Assembly: GCA_910586555.1 (NCBI GenBank)
Contig: CAJUJY010000037.1
Coordinates: forward strand, 1 to 34,884
From: an uncultured Lachnospiraceae bacterium
Lineage (GTDB): Bacteria > Bacillota > Clostridia > Lachnospirales > Lachnospiraceae
Length of the DNA stretch: 34,884 bases
Direction of reading: 5' to 3'
The position numbers were made by a program, and so were the translations under genes. This document shows, piece after piece, positions 16,003-24,113 of the stretch (positions are counted from its first letter, which is position 1; each line of letters begins with the position of its first letter). Below the pieces are notes generated by a model that ran no database searches, had not been told where the DNA came from, and saw nothing but the letters and a program-made list of their open reading frames with translations.

Positions 16003-19000
16003 TTAAGCAGTGGTACCATTTGGCTGTGGCTTAGATGAGGAAAGGTTAAGTTCTGCATCCAGCTCTGCCAGGCGTGCAGATTTTAAGCGCAGTTCTTCTT
16101 CCTGTGGGAACGGCTTGCCGGATTCTGCCTTTGCTGCCTCCTGTTGCTGTAGAAGGTTTGTCAGCTTCGTTTTATAGTTTTTAAGGCTTTCGGGCATTTT
16201 GTCCAGGGCATTGTCAATACGTGTGAGATTGCCACGGGCATCTGCTCCAAGTTCAACCTGGTAGGCAACAGCACCTTTTAAATTCAGCTTATGGGTAAAT
16301 CCGCTGAACTTAACAGATAGTGAGAAACCTCTGTAGCTGCCTATATTGGCTGGCTCTGTACTGCTGATTTCCTGGCAGGCATCCAGAAGTGCAGTGCCAG
16401 CAGAAGCCTTGTCTGTATAGGTCATGCCTTGGATTTCCATGCCAGCAAAGCCATCTGCTGGATGCGGGTGCTGCTTTAATGTCTGTATGTCGGTCTGCAA
16501 TCCAGCAATAAATCCCTGTGCTTCCTTTATCTGGGATGGGAAATTCTTTAGAATGTCGTCTTCAAGCCTGTACTGCTTGCTGTTGTGGTCGGCTTTCATG
16601 ATCCTGAGCTTGGAAACCTCCAGGTCAAGATCCATACGCTCCTTGATACGTGGATCACCTGCGCAGAGGGCTTTTATTTCGGCAAATGACAGAGCTGTTT
16701 CATCTACGTCTTCACAGCTGCGTACTGGGGATTTGCTTGTCATAATTTGGGAGATAAACTTTTGTTTGTTTTCCAAAGTCTGCCAAAGGTATGCATCAAA
16801 AGTACCATTTGTGGCATAGCGGTACACATGTACTTTTGGATTTTGGTTGCCCCTGCGTTCGATACGTCCTTTTCTTTGGATTAAGTCACGGGGACGCCAA
16901 GGCGCATCAAGGTCATGCAGGGCGATAAGCCTGTCCTGGACATTGGTCCCGGCACCCATTTTCTGCGTGCTGCCGATTAAGACAAGTACCTGTCCGGAGC
17001 GTACTTTGGCGAACAGCTCTTTTTTCTGGAGGTCTGTTTTAGCCTCATGTATAAAAATAACCTGTTCTGGCTTCATGCCGCCAGCAATGAGCTTCTTGCG
17101 GATGTCATCATATACATTGGTGAAACCTGTTTCTTCTTCAGATATATTTGCAGATGGTGTGGAAATATCACAGAAGATAAGCTGGGTAAGCTTTTCGGCA
17201 TCTCCCTCACGCCAGTGTTTTAGCACATTTGCTACACACAGGTTGACTTTCGTGCCTGGCTCATCAGGAAGCAATGGGTTAATGATACGCTGGTCAAGCC
17301 CCAGCTTGCGCCCATCCGAGGTTATCTTTAACATGTTGTCGATATGGGCATCAAGACCGTTGTGTACTTTTTCCGCACGCTTGCTTAATTCTTTGACCAT
17401 TGCCTGCTGGTGCTGTGTCGGCTCGGATACAATGTTATGGTACTCCACCTCTGGTGTCGGAAGGTTTAACTGGTCGGCAGTCTTAATGTCTGCAACTTCT
17501 TTAAAGATTTGCATAAGCTCAGGAAGATTGAAAAACTTAGCAAAGCGGGTCCTGGCACGGTATCCAGTGCCTTCCGGGGCAAGCTCTAATGCCGTAGTCG
17601 TTTCGCCAAAAGTAGAAGCCCATTTGTCAAAATGGCTCATGCCAAGTTCTTGCAGGCGGTTATATTGAAGGTACCGCTGGATTGTGTACATCTCGGTCAT
17701 GGAGTTGCTGATGGGCGTTCCTGTAGCGAATACAACGCCCCTGCCGCCTGTGATTTCATCGAGGTACTGGCATTTTGCAAACATATCTGAGGATTTCTGT
17801 GCATCAGAGGTACTAAGCCCAGCCACATTCCTCATTTTTGTATACAGGAAAAGATTTTTATAGTTGTCCGACTCGTCTACAAACATCATGTCTACGCCTA
17901 GCTCCTCAAACGTCACAACATCATCTTTGCGGTCATTTGCCTGTAATTTTTCCAGGCGGTCTTCCAGGCTTTTCCTGGTGCGTTCAAGTTGTTTGATAGT
18001 AAATCTTTCCCCACCGCTTAGCTTGGCTTCCTGTATACCTTCTGTAATTTCGTCAATCTGTGACTCTATGAGCCTTTCCTGGCGTTCCCGGCTGATAGGA
18101 ATACGTTCAAACTGCGAATGTCCAATGATAACTGCATCAATGTCACTGGTTGCGATACGGGCGCAGAATTTCTTGCGGTTAGCTGTTTCAAAGTCTTTTT
18201 TGGTAGTAACCAGAATATTTGCTGCAGGGTACAGGCGCAGCCATTCTGCAGACGTCTGCTCCGTTAAATGGTTTGGAACGACTACGATGGATTTTGTGCA
18301 AAGCCCAAGGCGTTTGCTTTCCATAGCGGAGGCAATCATTTCAAATGTCTTACCAGCACCAACTTCATGTGCAAGAAGCGTATTCCCACCATACAACACA
18401 TGGGCAATGGCATTTAGCTGGTGCGGCTGCAGCTTGATTTCTGGGTTAATGCCAGAAAAGATGATATGGCCGCCATTATATTCCCGTGGTCTTATAGAGT
18501 TGAACTTTTCATTGTAAAGGCTCACCAGTGTCTGCCGCCTTCTTGCATTTTTGAAAATCCAGTCCTGGAAAGCATTACGGATTGCCTGCTGTTTCTGCGA
18601 TGCAAGGGTGGTTTCTTTTGCGTTTAACACACGCTTTTCTTTGCCATCGGCATCTTCCACAGTATCGTAAATGCGGACGTCACGTAAGTTTAAGGAATCC
18701 TCCAGGATTTTATAAGCATTGGCTCTATTTGTTCCATAGGTGGTATAGGCAGCGACATCATTGTATGGTATTTTGCTTTTATTATTGATAAACCATTCCG
18801 TTGTGATATCAGAATAGTTTACAGTAATGATGTTATGCAGATAATTTGGTGTATTCAATGTTTCAAACATGAATTGCTGGATATAGGATTTATCAATCCA
18901 GGTAGCCCCAAGACGTACTTCTATTTCCGAAGCGTCAAGGTCTTTTGGCTGTGCAGCTGCCAACGCTTCCACGTTAATCTGGTAAGCACTGTCCTGTTCC

Positions 19001-22000
19001 GCTGCCTTTCCAGCCAGACGCAGCTTGCGGCGGACGTTTCCAGAAAGATATTCGTCTGCGGTCTGGTATATGCCAGTGGCAGGATCTTTAAAGATAACTC
19101 CATGAAGTTCCCTGATGAGTGTATCTTCTGTTTTTCCTGTAAGTTTTGCCATAAAAGGCAGGTCTACCTTTGCATGTTCCCCGATGGATACAGTCAATGC
19201 TTCTGATGCGGTGCTTACGCTGGATACGGTCTTATGCTGCTTAATGGTACGTTTGGTAAACATATCCGCTTTTCTTAGAAGATTCCCATTGTCGTCGAGG
19301 ATTTCAAGGGAACAGAGCAGATAATATGAACTGTCACGGTCAAATGCCAGGCGGTTCGCACGGTCGTTGATTAAGCCATATTTGTGGGTAAAGATGTCAT
19401 AGAGCTGGTTTAATTCTGCTTGTTTTTGGGTGATGGCACTGTTTGTGACAGATTCGTCCATCTGGAGATGGATAAGCCACTGTACGCTGTCACGCAAGGC
19501 AATCATGCCTTTGACACGGCTTTTCGCAGTCTGGTTTAATTCCTGCTTTGTCATCCTGCTGTTTTCCCGGTAATAAACCTCACCTTCCACAATGGTAAAT
19601 GAATAGTTCTTTATATCTGGATTGGCAGAAAGTGTATCGGTATGAGAGGATTCTTCCTGTTCTGCTGGTGCAGCCGCATGATAACAGCCTTTTATTTGTG
19701 ATACAGCTTCGAGGAGTTGCGCTGCCAGATCCGCATCAGGGATAGGCAATACTGTGTAATCCATGCCGTGCGCTGTACTTTCGGATGTCTGATTGCCCAG
19801 CACCATATCTGGATTGTCCATAAAATAGCTGTTGACTGCAAATCCATCTGGATTTTCTGCTGTCTGTACCCATGCTGGTTCCTCGATACATGGGCTATCA
19901 CGTTTTTGTAAGAATAAAATGTCTGACACCACTTCTGTACCTGCGTTTGCTTTAAAGGCATTGTTCGGCAAGCGGATTGTTCCCAGCAGGCCGGCTCTTT
20001 CTGCAAGATATTTTCTTATGTCATTATCTTTAGAATCCATCGTGTAACGGCTGGTGACAAAAGCAACGATACCGCCAGGGTGTACCTGGTCAAGAGCCTT
20101 TGCCAGAAAATAGTTGTGGATAGAAAAGCCCAGCTTGTTGTATGCAGCATCATTTACTTTATATTGCCCGAACGGCACGTTACCAACGGCAAGGTTAAAA
20201 AAGTTGTTTGGATAGCTGGTCTTTTCGTAGCCGCAGACATCAATTTTTGCCTTTGGATATAATAGCTTTGCAATCCTGCCGCTGATGCTGTCCAGCTCCA
20301 CACCGTATAGTTTAGAATTTTTCATGTTTTTTGGAAGCAGACCGAAGAAGCTGCCAATGCCGCAGGACGGCTCTAGAATGTTGCCACCCTGAAAGCCCAT
20401 GTTGCTGATAGCGGCATAGATTGCTTTGATTATAACAGGGCTGGTATAGTGGGCATTTAAGGTGCTTGCCCTTGCAGAAGTGTATTCTTCTGGCGTAAGG
20501 GCTGTTTTTAATTCTTGATACTCCTTTTCACAGCCAGCTTTAGATTCATCAAATGCATCTGGTAAGCCGCCCCATCCAACGTATTGGGATAAAGTTTCCT
20601 GCTCTTCTGGGGTGGCAGTACGGTTTTCGGATTCGATTTGTTTTAAAGCCGTGATAGCTGCCATGTTCATTTGGAATTTAGCCTTTGCCCCGCCTTCTCC
20701 AAGTTTGTCGTCTGTAATTACAAAGTTTTCAGCGGCAGGCAGTTCCTTTACTTCTGATGCCTCCAATACGATTTCCTGTTTTTTAGTTGCGTTGCGTGGA
20801 TCACGTCGCAGCATATCCTCAAAGCGTTTTTTGCTCTCAGAGCGGAAAACAGGATACAGCAGGGAAGGATCACGGAGCTGTACATCAAAAAGACCAATAT
20901 CTGTAATTTGATAGGCTGTATCCTCCAGATAGACGGTATCGCCCACCTGGTAATCTACAGCAGGCAGTTCCTGGGTTTCTGGCTCTAGTGCAACAATAGG
21001 AAGCTGTGCATCAGGCTTTGTGCTGGCTTCAGAATGGTCACATTCCATAGATGTTTCTATTGGTGCTGCTTCTGCTATATCAGAAGTGGTGTTGTCCTGT
21101 GCTTGCTCCGCTGCTGTAATATCATCAGGATTCGTGTTGTCCTTCGGGATTGGCTCATCTACAACAGGCTGCGGTGTATCTTCCAGAGCGTCTTTTTGCT
21201 CTGTTTCTGCTATGGCTGGTTTCTGCTTCTGTTCATGTGTTCCTGTAAGCATTGGGTATGTTTCAGAGAATACCTCATGTAATATTTTATGGTGAAACTC
21301 GCTTAAATCATAAAAGACTTTCATAAAGCGCAAATCGGAGATTGAAAGAGCAGCACGTTTGACCGCTGCTTCGCCCTCTAGCTCTGCGTTCTCTCTGTCA
21401 CTGTTTTTACAAGCGTTCTGGTATGCCATGTCAGATAGCAGGAAATTCTTAATAACAGGCTTATACTGGTTGTAGATCTCCTGAACTGTAGGTTTCTTTG
21501 GATTGCAAGAAGCGGAAGGTTTGTCCTCACCCTCCGCTTCTGAACTATTGTTATATTGTTGTGCCGCCTGTTTCTGGCGTCCGCAATTTAGAACTGTCAT
21601 TCCGATTTGATGTAATACCTGGCTGCTTGCCTGGTTGACTGCTACGCCAAGGATTTGCACGAGTTTAGGTGTGTTAAAATCACACAAGTTCTGAAAATCC
21701 TCCAGGCGAAAATGTTTTTCCGGATGCAGGTTACACCTGGACAGCAGGACATAAGCAGTACTTACGCTGGCAATATCCCGAAACTGTACACCAACGTTAA
21801 ACTCATCAAGCCCCTCAAGAGGGCTTCCAGCCAGTTCATACATAATCTGGCTGTGATAGTCGTCCCAGTAGTCCTTAGCCAGCTTTGCCGCAATATCCTC
21901 CAGTTGGCCGGGAAAACCGTTCTCGCAGGAAACGCCGAAACGCTCCTCAAGAGCCTTTGTAACAACTTCCCGGTATTCTTCCCTATACTGCCACAGGATC

Positions 22001-22323
22001 AGGTTATAGGAATTATTTTTTGCACCAGTGTCTGATACATCAAAGACATACTGTATGCGTGGATATCCATTATTGATATGTACAAGGGCAATACCCTTAG
22101 AGCCACGCCTCACATAACGGCGCATTTTCTTTGTCCAGATGTCAAAGTCTGCAACAGCGGTGGAATTAGGGTTTTGGGCATGGATTAAGAGCTGGTCTGG
22201 GAATGGGTACTTATACAGGCGGGATGCTGTGTTGAGAAATCCCGTCCAGCTTTCCAGGCTCTTTGTGAGCCCTGCTGCTGTCTGCCCCGCAAGCTGTACA
22301 TAAGTTTGTATTTTATCAGGCAT
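16003..22323 (-). CDS. Giant adenine-methyltransferase/SNF2-type helicase with ArdC-like N-terminus
   Basis: 2106 residues. Order: an ArdC-N-like ssDNA-binding segment (about 10 to 90: FPDQLLIHAQNP, WTKKMRRYVRRGSKGIAL); an acidic linker (370 to 450); a small GDTVYLEDTAYQITDIGLFD module (about 460); an N6-adenine methyltransferase domain with SAM motif ILEPSCGIGSFFG (about 650) and GNVPFG (about 716) in place of NPPF/Y; and a superfamily-2 helicase with AHEVGAGKT (about 1323), DESD (about 1483), TGTPISNS (about 1533) and QRKGRIERRGNQ (about 1819). This is the COG4646-type layout shared with phage P1 DarB, an antirestriction protein, and with many integrative elements. It may protect incoming DNA from restriction or act in transfer; which is unknown. 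AAGGAGGAG lies before the ATG. It lies downstream of the fic module on the same strand. Confidence 0.88.
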   Translation of the reverse strand: MPDKIQTYVQLAGQTAAGLTKSLESWTGFLNTASRLYKYPFPDQLLIHAQNPNSTAVADFDIWTKKMRRYVRRGSKGIALVHINNGYPRIQYVFDVSDTGAKNNSYNLILWQYREEYREVVTKALEERFGVSCENGFPGQLEDIAAKLAKDYWDDYHSQIMYELAGSPLEGLDEFNVGVQFRDIASVSTAYVLLSRCNLHPEKHFRLEDFQNLCDFNTPKLVQILGVAVNQASSQVLHQIGMTVLNCGRQKQAAQQYNNSSEAEGEDKPSASCNPKKPTVQEIYNQYKPVIKNFLLSDMAYQNACKNSDRENAELEGEAAVKRAALSISDLRFMKVFYDLSEFHHKILHEVFSETYPMLTGTHEQKQKPAIAETEQKDALEDTPQPVVDEPIPKDNTNPDDITAAEQAQDNTTSDIAEAAPIETSMECDHSEASTKPDAQLPIVALEPETQELPAVDYQVGDTVYLEDTAYQITDIGLFDVQLRDPSLLYPVFRSESKKRFEDMLRRDPRNATKKQEIVLEASEVKELPAAENFVITDDKLGEGGAKAKFQMNMAAITALKQIESENRTATPEEQETLSQYVGWGGLPDAFDESKAGCEKEYQELKTALTPEEYTSARASTLNAHYTSPVIIKAIYAAISNMGFQGGNILEPSCGIGSFFGLLPKNMKNSKLYGVELDSISGRIAKLLYPKAKIDVCGYEKTSYPNNFFNLAVGNVPFGQYKVNDAAYNKLGFSIHNYFLAKALDQVHPGGIVAFVTSRYTMDSKDNDIRKYLAERAGLLGTIRLPNNAFKANAGTEVVSDILFLQKRDSPCIEEPAWVQTAENPDGFAVNSYFMDNPDMVLGNQTSESTAHGMDYTVLPIPDADLAAQLLEAVSQIKGCYHAAAPAEQEESSHTDTLSANPDIKNYSFTIVEGEVYYRENSRMTKQELNQTAKSRVKGMIALRDSVQWLIHLQMDESVTNSAITQKQAELNQLYDIFTHKYGLINDRANRLAFDRDSSYYLLCSLEILDDNGNLLRKADMFTKRTIKQHKTVSSVSTASEALTVSIGEHAKVDLPFMAKLTGKTEDTLIRELHGVIFKDPATGIYQTADEYLSGNVRRKLRLAGKAAEQDSAYQINVEALAAAQPKDLDASEIEVRLGATWIDKSYIQQFMFETLNTPNYLHNIITVNYSDITTEWFINNKSKIPYNDVAAYTTYGTNRANAYKILEDSLNLRDVRIYDTVEDADGKEKRVLNAKETTLASQKQQAIRNAFQDWIFKNARRRQTLVSLYNEKFNSIRPREYNGGHIIFSGINPEIKLQPHQLNAIAHVLYGGNTLLAHEVGAGKTFEMIASAMESKRLGLCTKSIVVVPNHLTEQTSAEWLRLYPAANILVTTKKDFETANRKKFCARIATSDIDAVIIGHSQFERIPISRERQERLIESQIDEITEGIQEAKLSGGERFTIKQLERTRKSLEDRLEKLQANDRKDDVVTFEELGVDMMFVDESDNYKNLFLYTKMRNVAGLSTSDAQKSSDMFAKCQYLDEITGGRGVVFATGTPISNSMTEMYTIQRYLQYNRLQELGMSHFDKWASTFGETTTALELAPEGTGYRARTRFAKFFNLPELMQIFKEVADIKTADQLNLPTPEVEYHNIVSEPTQHQQAMVKELSKRAEKVHNGLDAHIDNMLKITSDGRKLGLDQRIINPLLPDEPGTKVNLCVANVLKHWREGDAEKLTQLIFCDISTPSANISEEETGFTNVYDDIRKKLIAGGMKPEQVIFIHEAKTDLQKKELFAKVRSGQVLVLIGSTQKMGAGTNVQDRLIALHDLDAPWRPRDLIQRKGRIERRGNQNPKVHVYRYATNGTFDAYLWQTLENKQKFISQIMTSKSPVRSCEDVDETALSFAEIKALCAGDPRIKERMDLDLEVSKLRIMKADHNSKQYRLEDDILKNFPSQIKEAQGFIAGLQTDIQTLKQHPHPADGFAGMEIQGMTYTDKASAGTALLDACQEISSTEPANIGSYRGFSLSVKFSGFTHKLNLKGAVAYQVELGADARGNLTRIDNALDKMPESLKNYKTKLTNLLQQQEAAKAESGKPFPQEEELRLKSARLAELDAELNLSSSKPQPNGTTA

Positions 22324-22372
22324 ATCTGCTCCTCCTTTCGTGCGAAAAAAGCTTTTTTTACATTTTCACCCG

Positions 22373-22418
22373 TTTTCTGCCATAGGCAGAAAAATTTAAG
22401 CCACCCGATGGGTGGCTT
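22373..22418 (-). terminator. Two tandem hairpins after fic
   Basis: Two perfect 9-bp stems with 3-nt loops stand side by side: TTTTCTGCC/GGCAGAAAA (22373..22393) and AAGCCACCC/GGGTGGCTT (22398..22418). On the minus strand the GC-rich one is followed by AAATTTTTC. It would end or attenuate fic transcription before the methyltransferase-helicase gene. Confidence 0.65.
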
Positions 22419-22447
22419 TGTGCAGACAGCAGCTTAATTTTTATATA

Positions 22448-23029
22448 TTATAATGGTAATGGTGTTATACATTTTTTAAATATGGCTTCCAGACCTGCAT
22501 TGTTGCCCTTGTCCAGAGATTCAATGCTTGAAGAAAGCATTTCTTCATGGTTGGTATGGCGTAAATCAAAAGAATAACCGCATTTTAAGCATATTTCCCT
22601 GGCAAATTCCCGCTGGCTGCGCCCGTTTCCTTCACGGAAAGGGTGCAGGGCGTTTAAGTCGGCATAATGCTTTGTAAAAATGTAAATAAATTCTTCAGGC
22701 TTATCTTTTGCCCGCATACAATCATTGTAATAGACTGAAAAGATACTCTCAGCATAGCTCTGAATGAACTGAACCAGGCAAAACAAGCTCGTCTTTGCAA
22801 TGTTGACGGTTCTGGTTTCCCCAGCCCAGCTATATAAATCCTGAAAGATGTGATAGTGAATGTGGCAGAGATGGCTGTAATCAAAGTTTCCCTTTATAGG
22901 ATTTTGATAAAGCTGGTACAGACGGATTGCTACAAGGCTGGTTTCCGCTGTAAGGAGCTGGTTTTTGTCATGAATATTCAGCTTATTTTTAAGTATACAG
23001 GTATCTGGATAGCAATATATTTTATCCAT
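22448..23029 (-). CDS. fic: Fic-family AMP transferase toxin
   Basis: 193 residues. The Fic signature HPFREGNGRSQREF (His129 to about 142) is intact, with the catalytic His and the phosphate-binding GNGR. Upstream segments SWAGETRTVNIAKT and the target-binding flap region also fit the small class I Fic toxins such as VbhT. Class I enzymes are held inactive by a separate antitoxin, here the overlapping upstream gene. The start is the ATG at 23029: AAGGAG lies 8 nt upstream and the ATG overlaps the antitoxin stop by 8 nt (ATGGATAA). An in-frame ATG at 23053 has no such site. It would AMPylate host proteins (gyrase and topoisomerase IV for VbhT); target here is inferred. Confidence 0.92.
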   Translation of the reverse strand: MDKIYCYPDTCILKNKLNIHDKNQLLTAETSLVAIRLYQLYQNPIKGNFDYSHLCHIHYHIFQDLYSWAGETRTVNIAKTSLFCLVQFIQSYAESIFSVYYNDCMRAKDKPEEFIYIFTKHYADLNALHPFREGNGRSQREFAREICLKCGYSFDLRHTNHEEMLSSSIESLDKGNNAGLEAIFKKCITPLPL

Positions 23030-23198
23030 TTGTGTACTCCTTTTTGATTGCATCTATTATCTGGTTCGCACTTTTTTCTCCTGTGGCAAGTTGTACAAGA
23101 TAGTTGTAAGTCTTTTCGTCGAGCGGCATATCCTCAAGTCCCATTGTGGCTGCAATCTGATCAATGTCGTATTGCTGTTGTGGTGTTAATCCGGACAT
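23022..23198 (-). CDS. vbhA: VbhA-family antitoxin
   Basis: 58 residues from ATG 23198 (GGAGG upstream); a longer frame to 23288 has no ribosome binding site and overlaps the doc remnant. The three-helix pattern fits VbhA: an N-terminal helix with TMGLED at residues 18 to 23, then PLDEKTYNYLVQLATGEKS and ANQIIDAIKKEY. The inhibitory motif of VbhA is [S/T]xxxE[G/N]; here it reads T18..E22 followed by D23 rather than G/N. E22 would pair with the second Arg of the Fic motif and block ATP. It overlaps fic by 8 nt. Confidence 0.85.
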   Translation of the reverse strand: MSGLTPQQQYDIDQIAATMGLEDMPLDEKTYNYLVQLATGEKSANQIIDAIKKEYTNG

Positions 23199-23220
23199 GG
23201 TGAAAACCTCCTTTGTATGG

Positions 23221-23597
23221 TTAATTTTGATGGCAGTTAATCCATTGCAGTAGATCCTCCATGTCTGCATTACCTGCTGCAAGGGCAAGAATTATGTTGC
23301 TTAATTCCTGCTGGCTGTAGACAAGCTCATATCCATTCAGTGCCAGGAAAACAAGCATTACATGTGTCCCAAGCCGTTTATTTCCGTCTACCATAGCATG
23401 GTTTTAACTAAGCCAAAACATAATTGTGCTGCTTTTGCCTGGATGGTTGGATATAAGTCTTTGCCATCAAATGACTGGAATGGGTTGGAAAGTGCTGAGT
23501 CCAGAAGCTCTTCATTACGGATTTCCATGCTTCCTCCAGTTGTTTCTATCAGACGCCTATGGAGCATCAAGACTTGCTTTTTATCCAATGTTATCAT
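23221..23597 (-). pseudogene. doc: Doc-family toxin, frameshifted
   Basis: The reading frame from 23597 gives a normal Doc N-terminus (LHRRLIETTGGSMEIRNEELLDSAL) and stops after FGLVKTMLW at 23388. A -1 shift at the four-A run (23402..23405) restores KNHAMVDGNKRLGTHVM, the Doc signature, and continues to a stop at 23221. The restored protein is about 125 residues, normal for Doc, a Fic-fold kinase of EF-Tu. So one base is missing. The run does not fit a classic slippery heptamer, so this is either a real inactivating deletion or a homopolymer sequencing error. It overlaps the phd stop by ATGA. Confidence 0.85.
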
Positions 23598-23836
23598 TTG
23601 GCAAGCACCTCATATGCTTCCATGTTTTGCAGTATCAGGCGTTCCGATATGTTTTGTACATCTTCTGTGTCTGCTATTTTTGATTTTTCAGCTGCGCTGA
23701 AGTCTATCACAAGATACCTTGGCACGTTGTTTTTCAGAATTACAGCAGTTCCATGCTCGTCAACAAGTCTTGTAACTTTAGAAAAATTTTGGTTTGCTTC
23801 TGTAATGGATATCATGGTATTTGAATCTATTGTCAT
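23594..23836 (-). CDS. phd: Phd/YefM-family antitoxin
   Basis: 80 residues. The Phd fold is evident (ISITEANQNFSKVTRLVDEHGTAVILKNNVPRYLVI), followed by an acidic, toxin-binding tail (EKSKIADTEDVQNISERLIL). The stop overlaps the doc start by 4 nt. GGAGGTG lies upstream of the ATG. The IS1182-type element is inserted only 26 bp upstream of the ATG, leaving the ribosome binding site but displacing the upstream promoter, so expression may now depend on the element. If doc is truly dead, the gene may survive as a stand-alone regulator or immunity gene. Confidence 0.9.
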   Translation of the reverse strand: MTIDSNTMISITEANQNFSKVTRLVDEHGTAVILKNNVPRYLVIDFSAAEKSKIADTEDVQNISERLILQNMEAYEVLAK

Positions 23837-24019
23837 TTAATATACACCTCCTTTTATATTTATAGTGTTCTCTCGGAAACTCAAACCTCTTGAATTTCCT
23901 CATTTTTTTGTTACTGCTAAAATGTTTTTTCACCCCTATTTTTGTAACATTTTAGCCTCTGTTTCAAAAAAATATTTATTTTTTTGCCAAAAGTACTTGA
24001 CAACTCCTCCAAAATATGC

Positions 24020-24106
24020 GGCCGGATTTAGTGACATGCACTTAGTCACTAAATCTGGCCCTTTGTTGTATAAGGTATCTTTTCAAATTCAATACAACAA
24101 AGGAGG
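24020..24106 (+). promoter_or_regulatory. Two hairpins guarding transposase translation
   Basis: A 16-bp stem with one G-U pair (24020..24035 with 24045..24060) is followed at once by perfect 11-bp arms CTTTGTTGTAT (24061..24071) and ATACAACAAAG (24092..24102). The second right arm covers the first bases of the Shine-Dalgarno AAAGGAGG (24099..24106) of the transposase. Read-through RNA from outside would fold and hide the site. Confidence 0.65.
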
Positions 24107-24113
24107 CATTTTT

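Noticed and set aside
23388..23597. Programmed -1 frameshift in doc
   Set aside because: The site GTT AAA ACC does not fit a classic X XXY YYZ slippery heptamer, and tRNA re-pairing after the slip would be poor.
23865..24113. N-terminal extension of the IS1182 transposase
   Set aside because: It would begin in the terminal inverted repeat and cross two hairpins; the ATG at 24114 has a perfect ribosome binding site.
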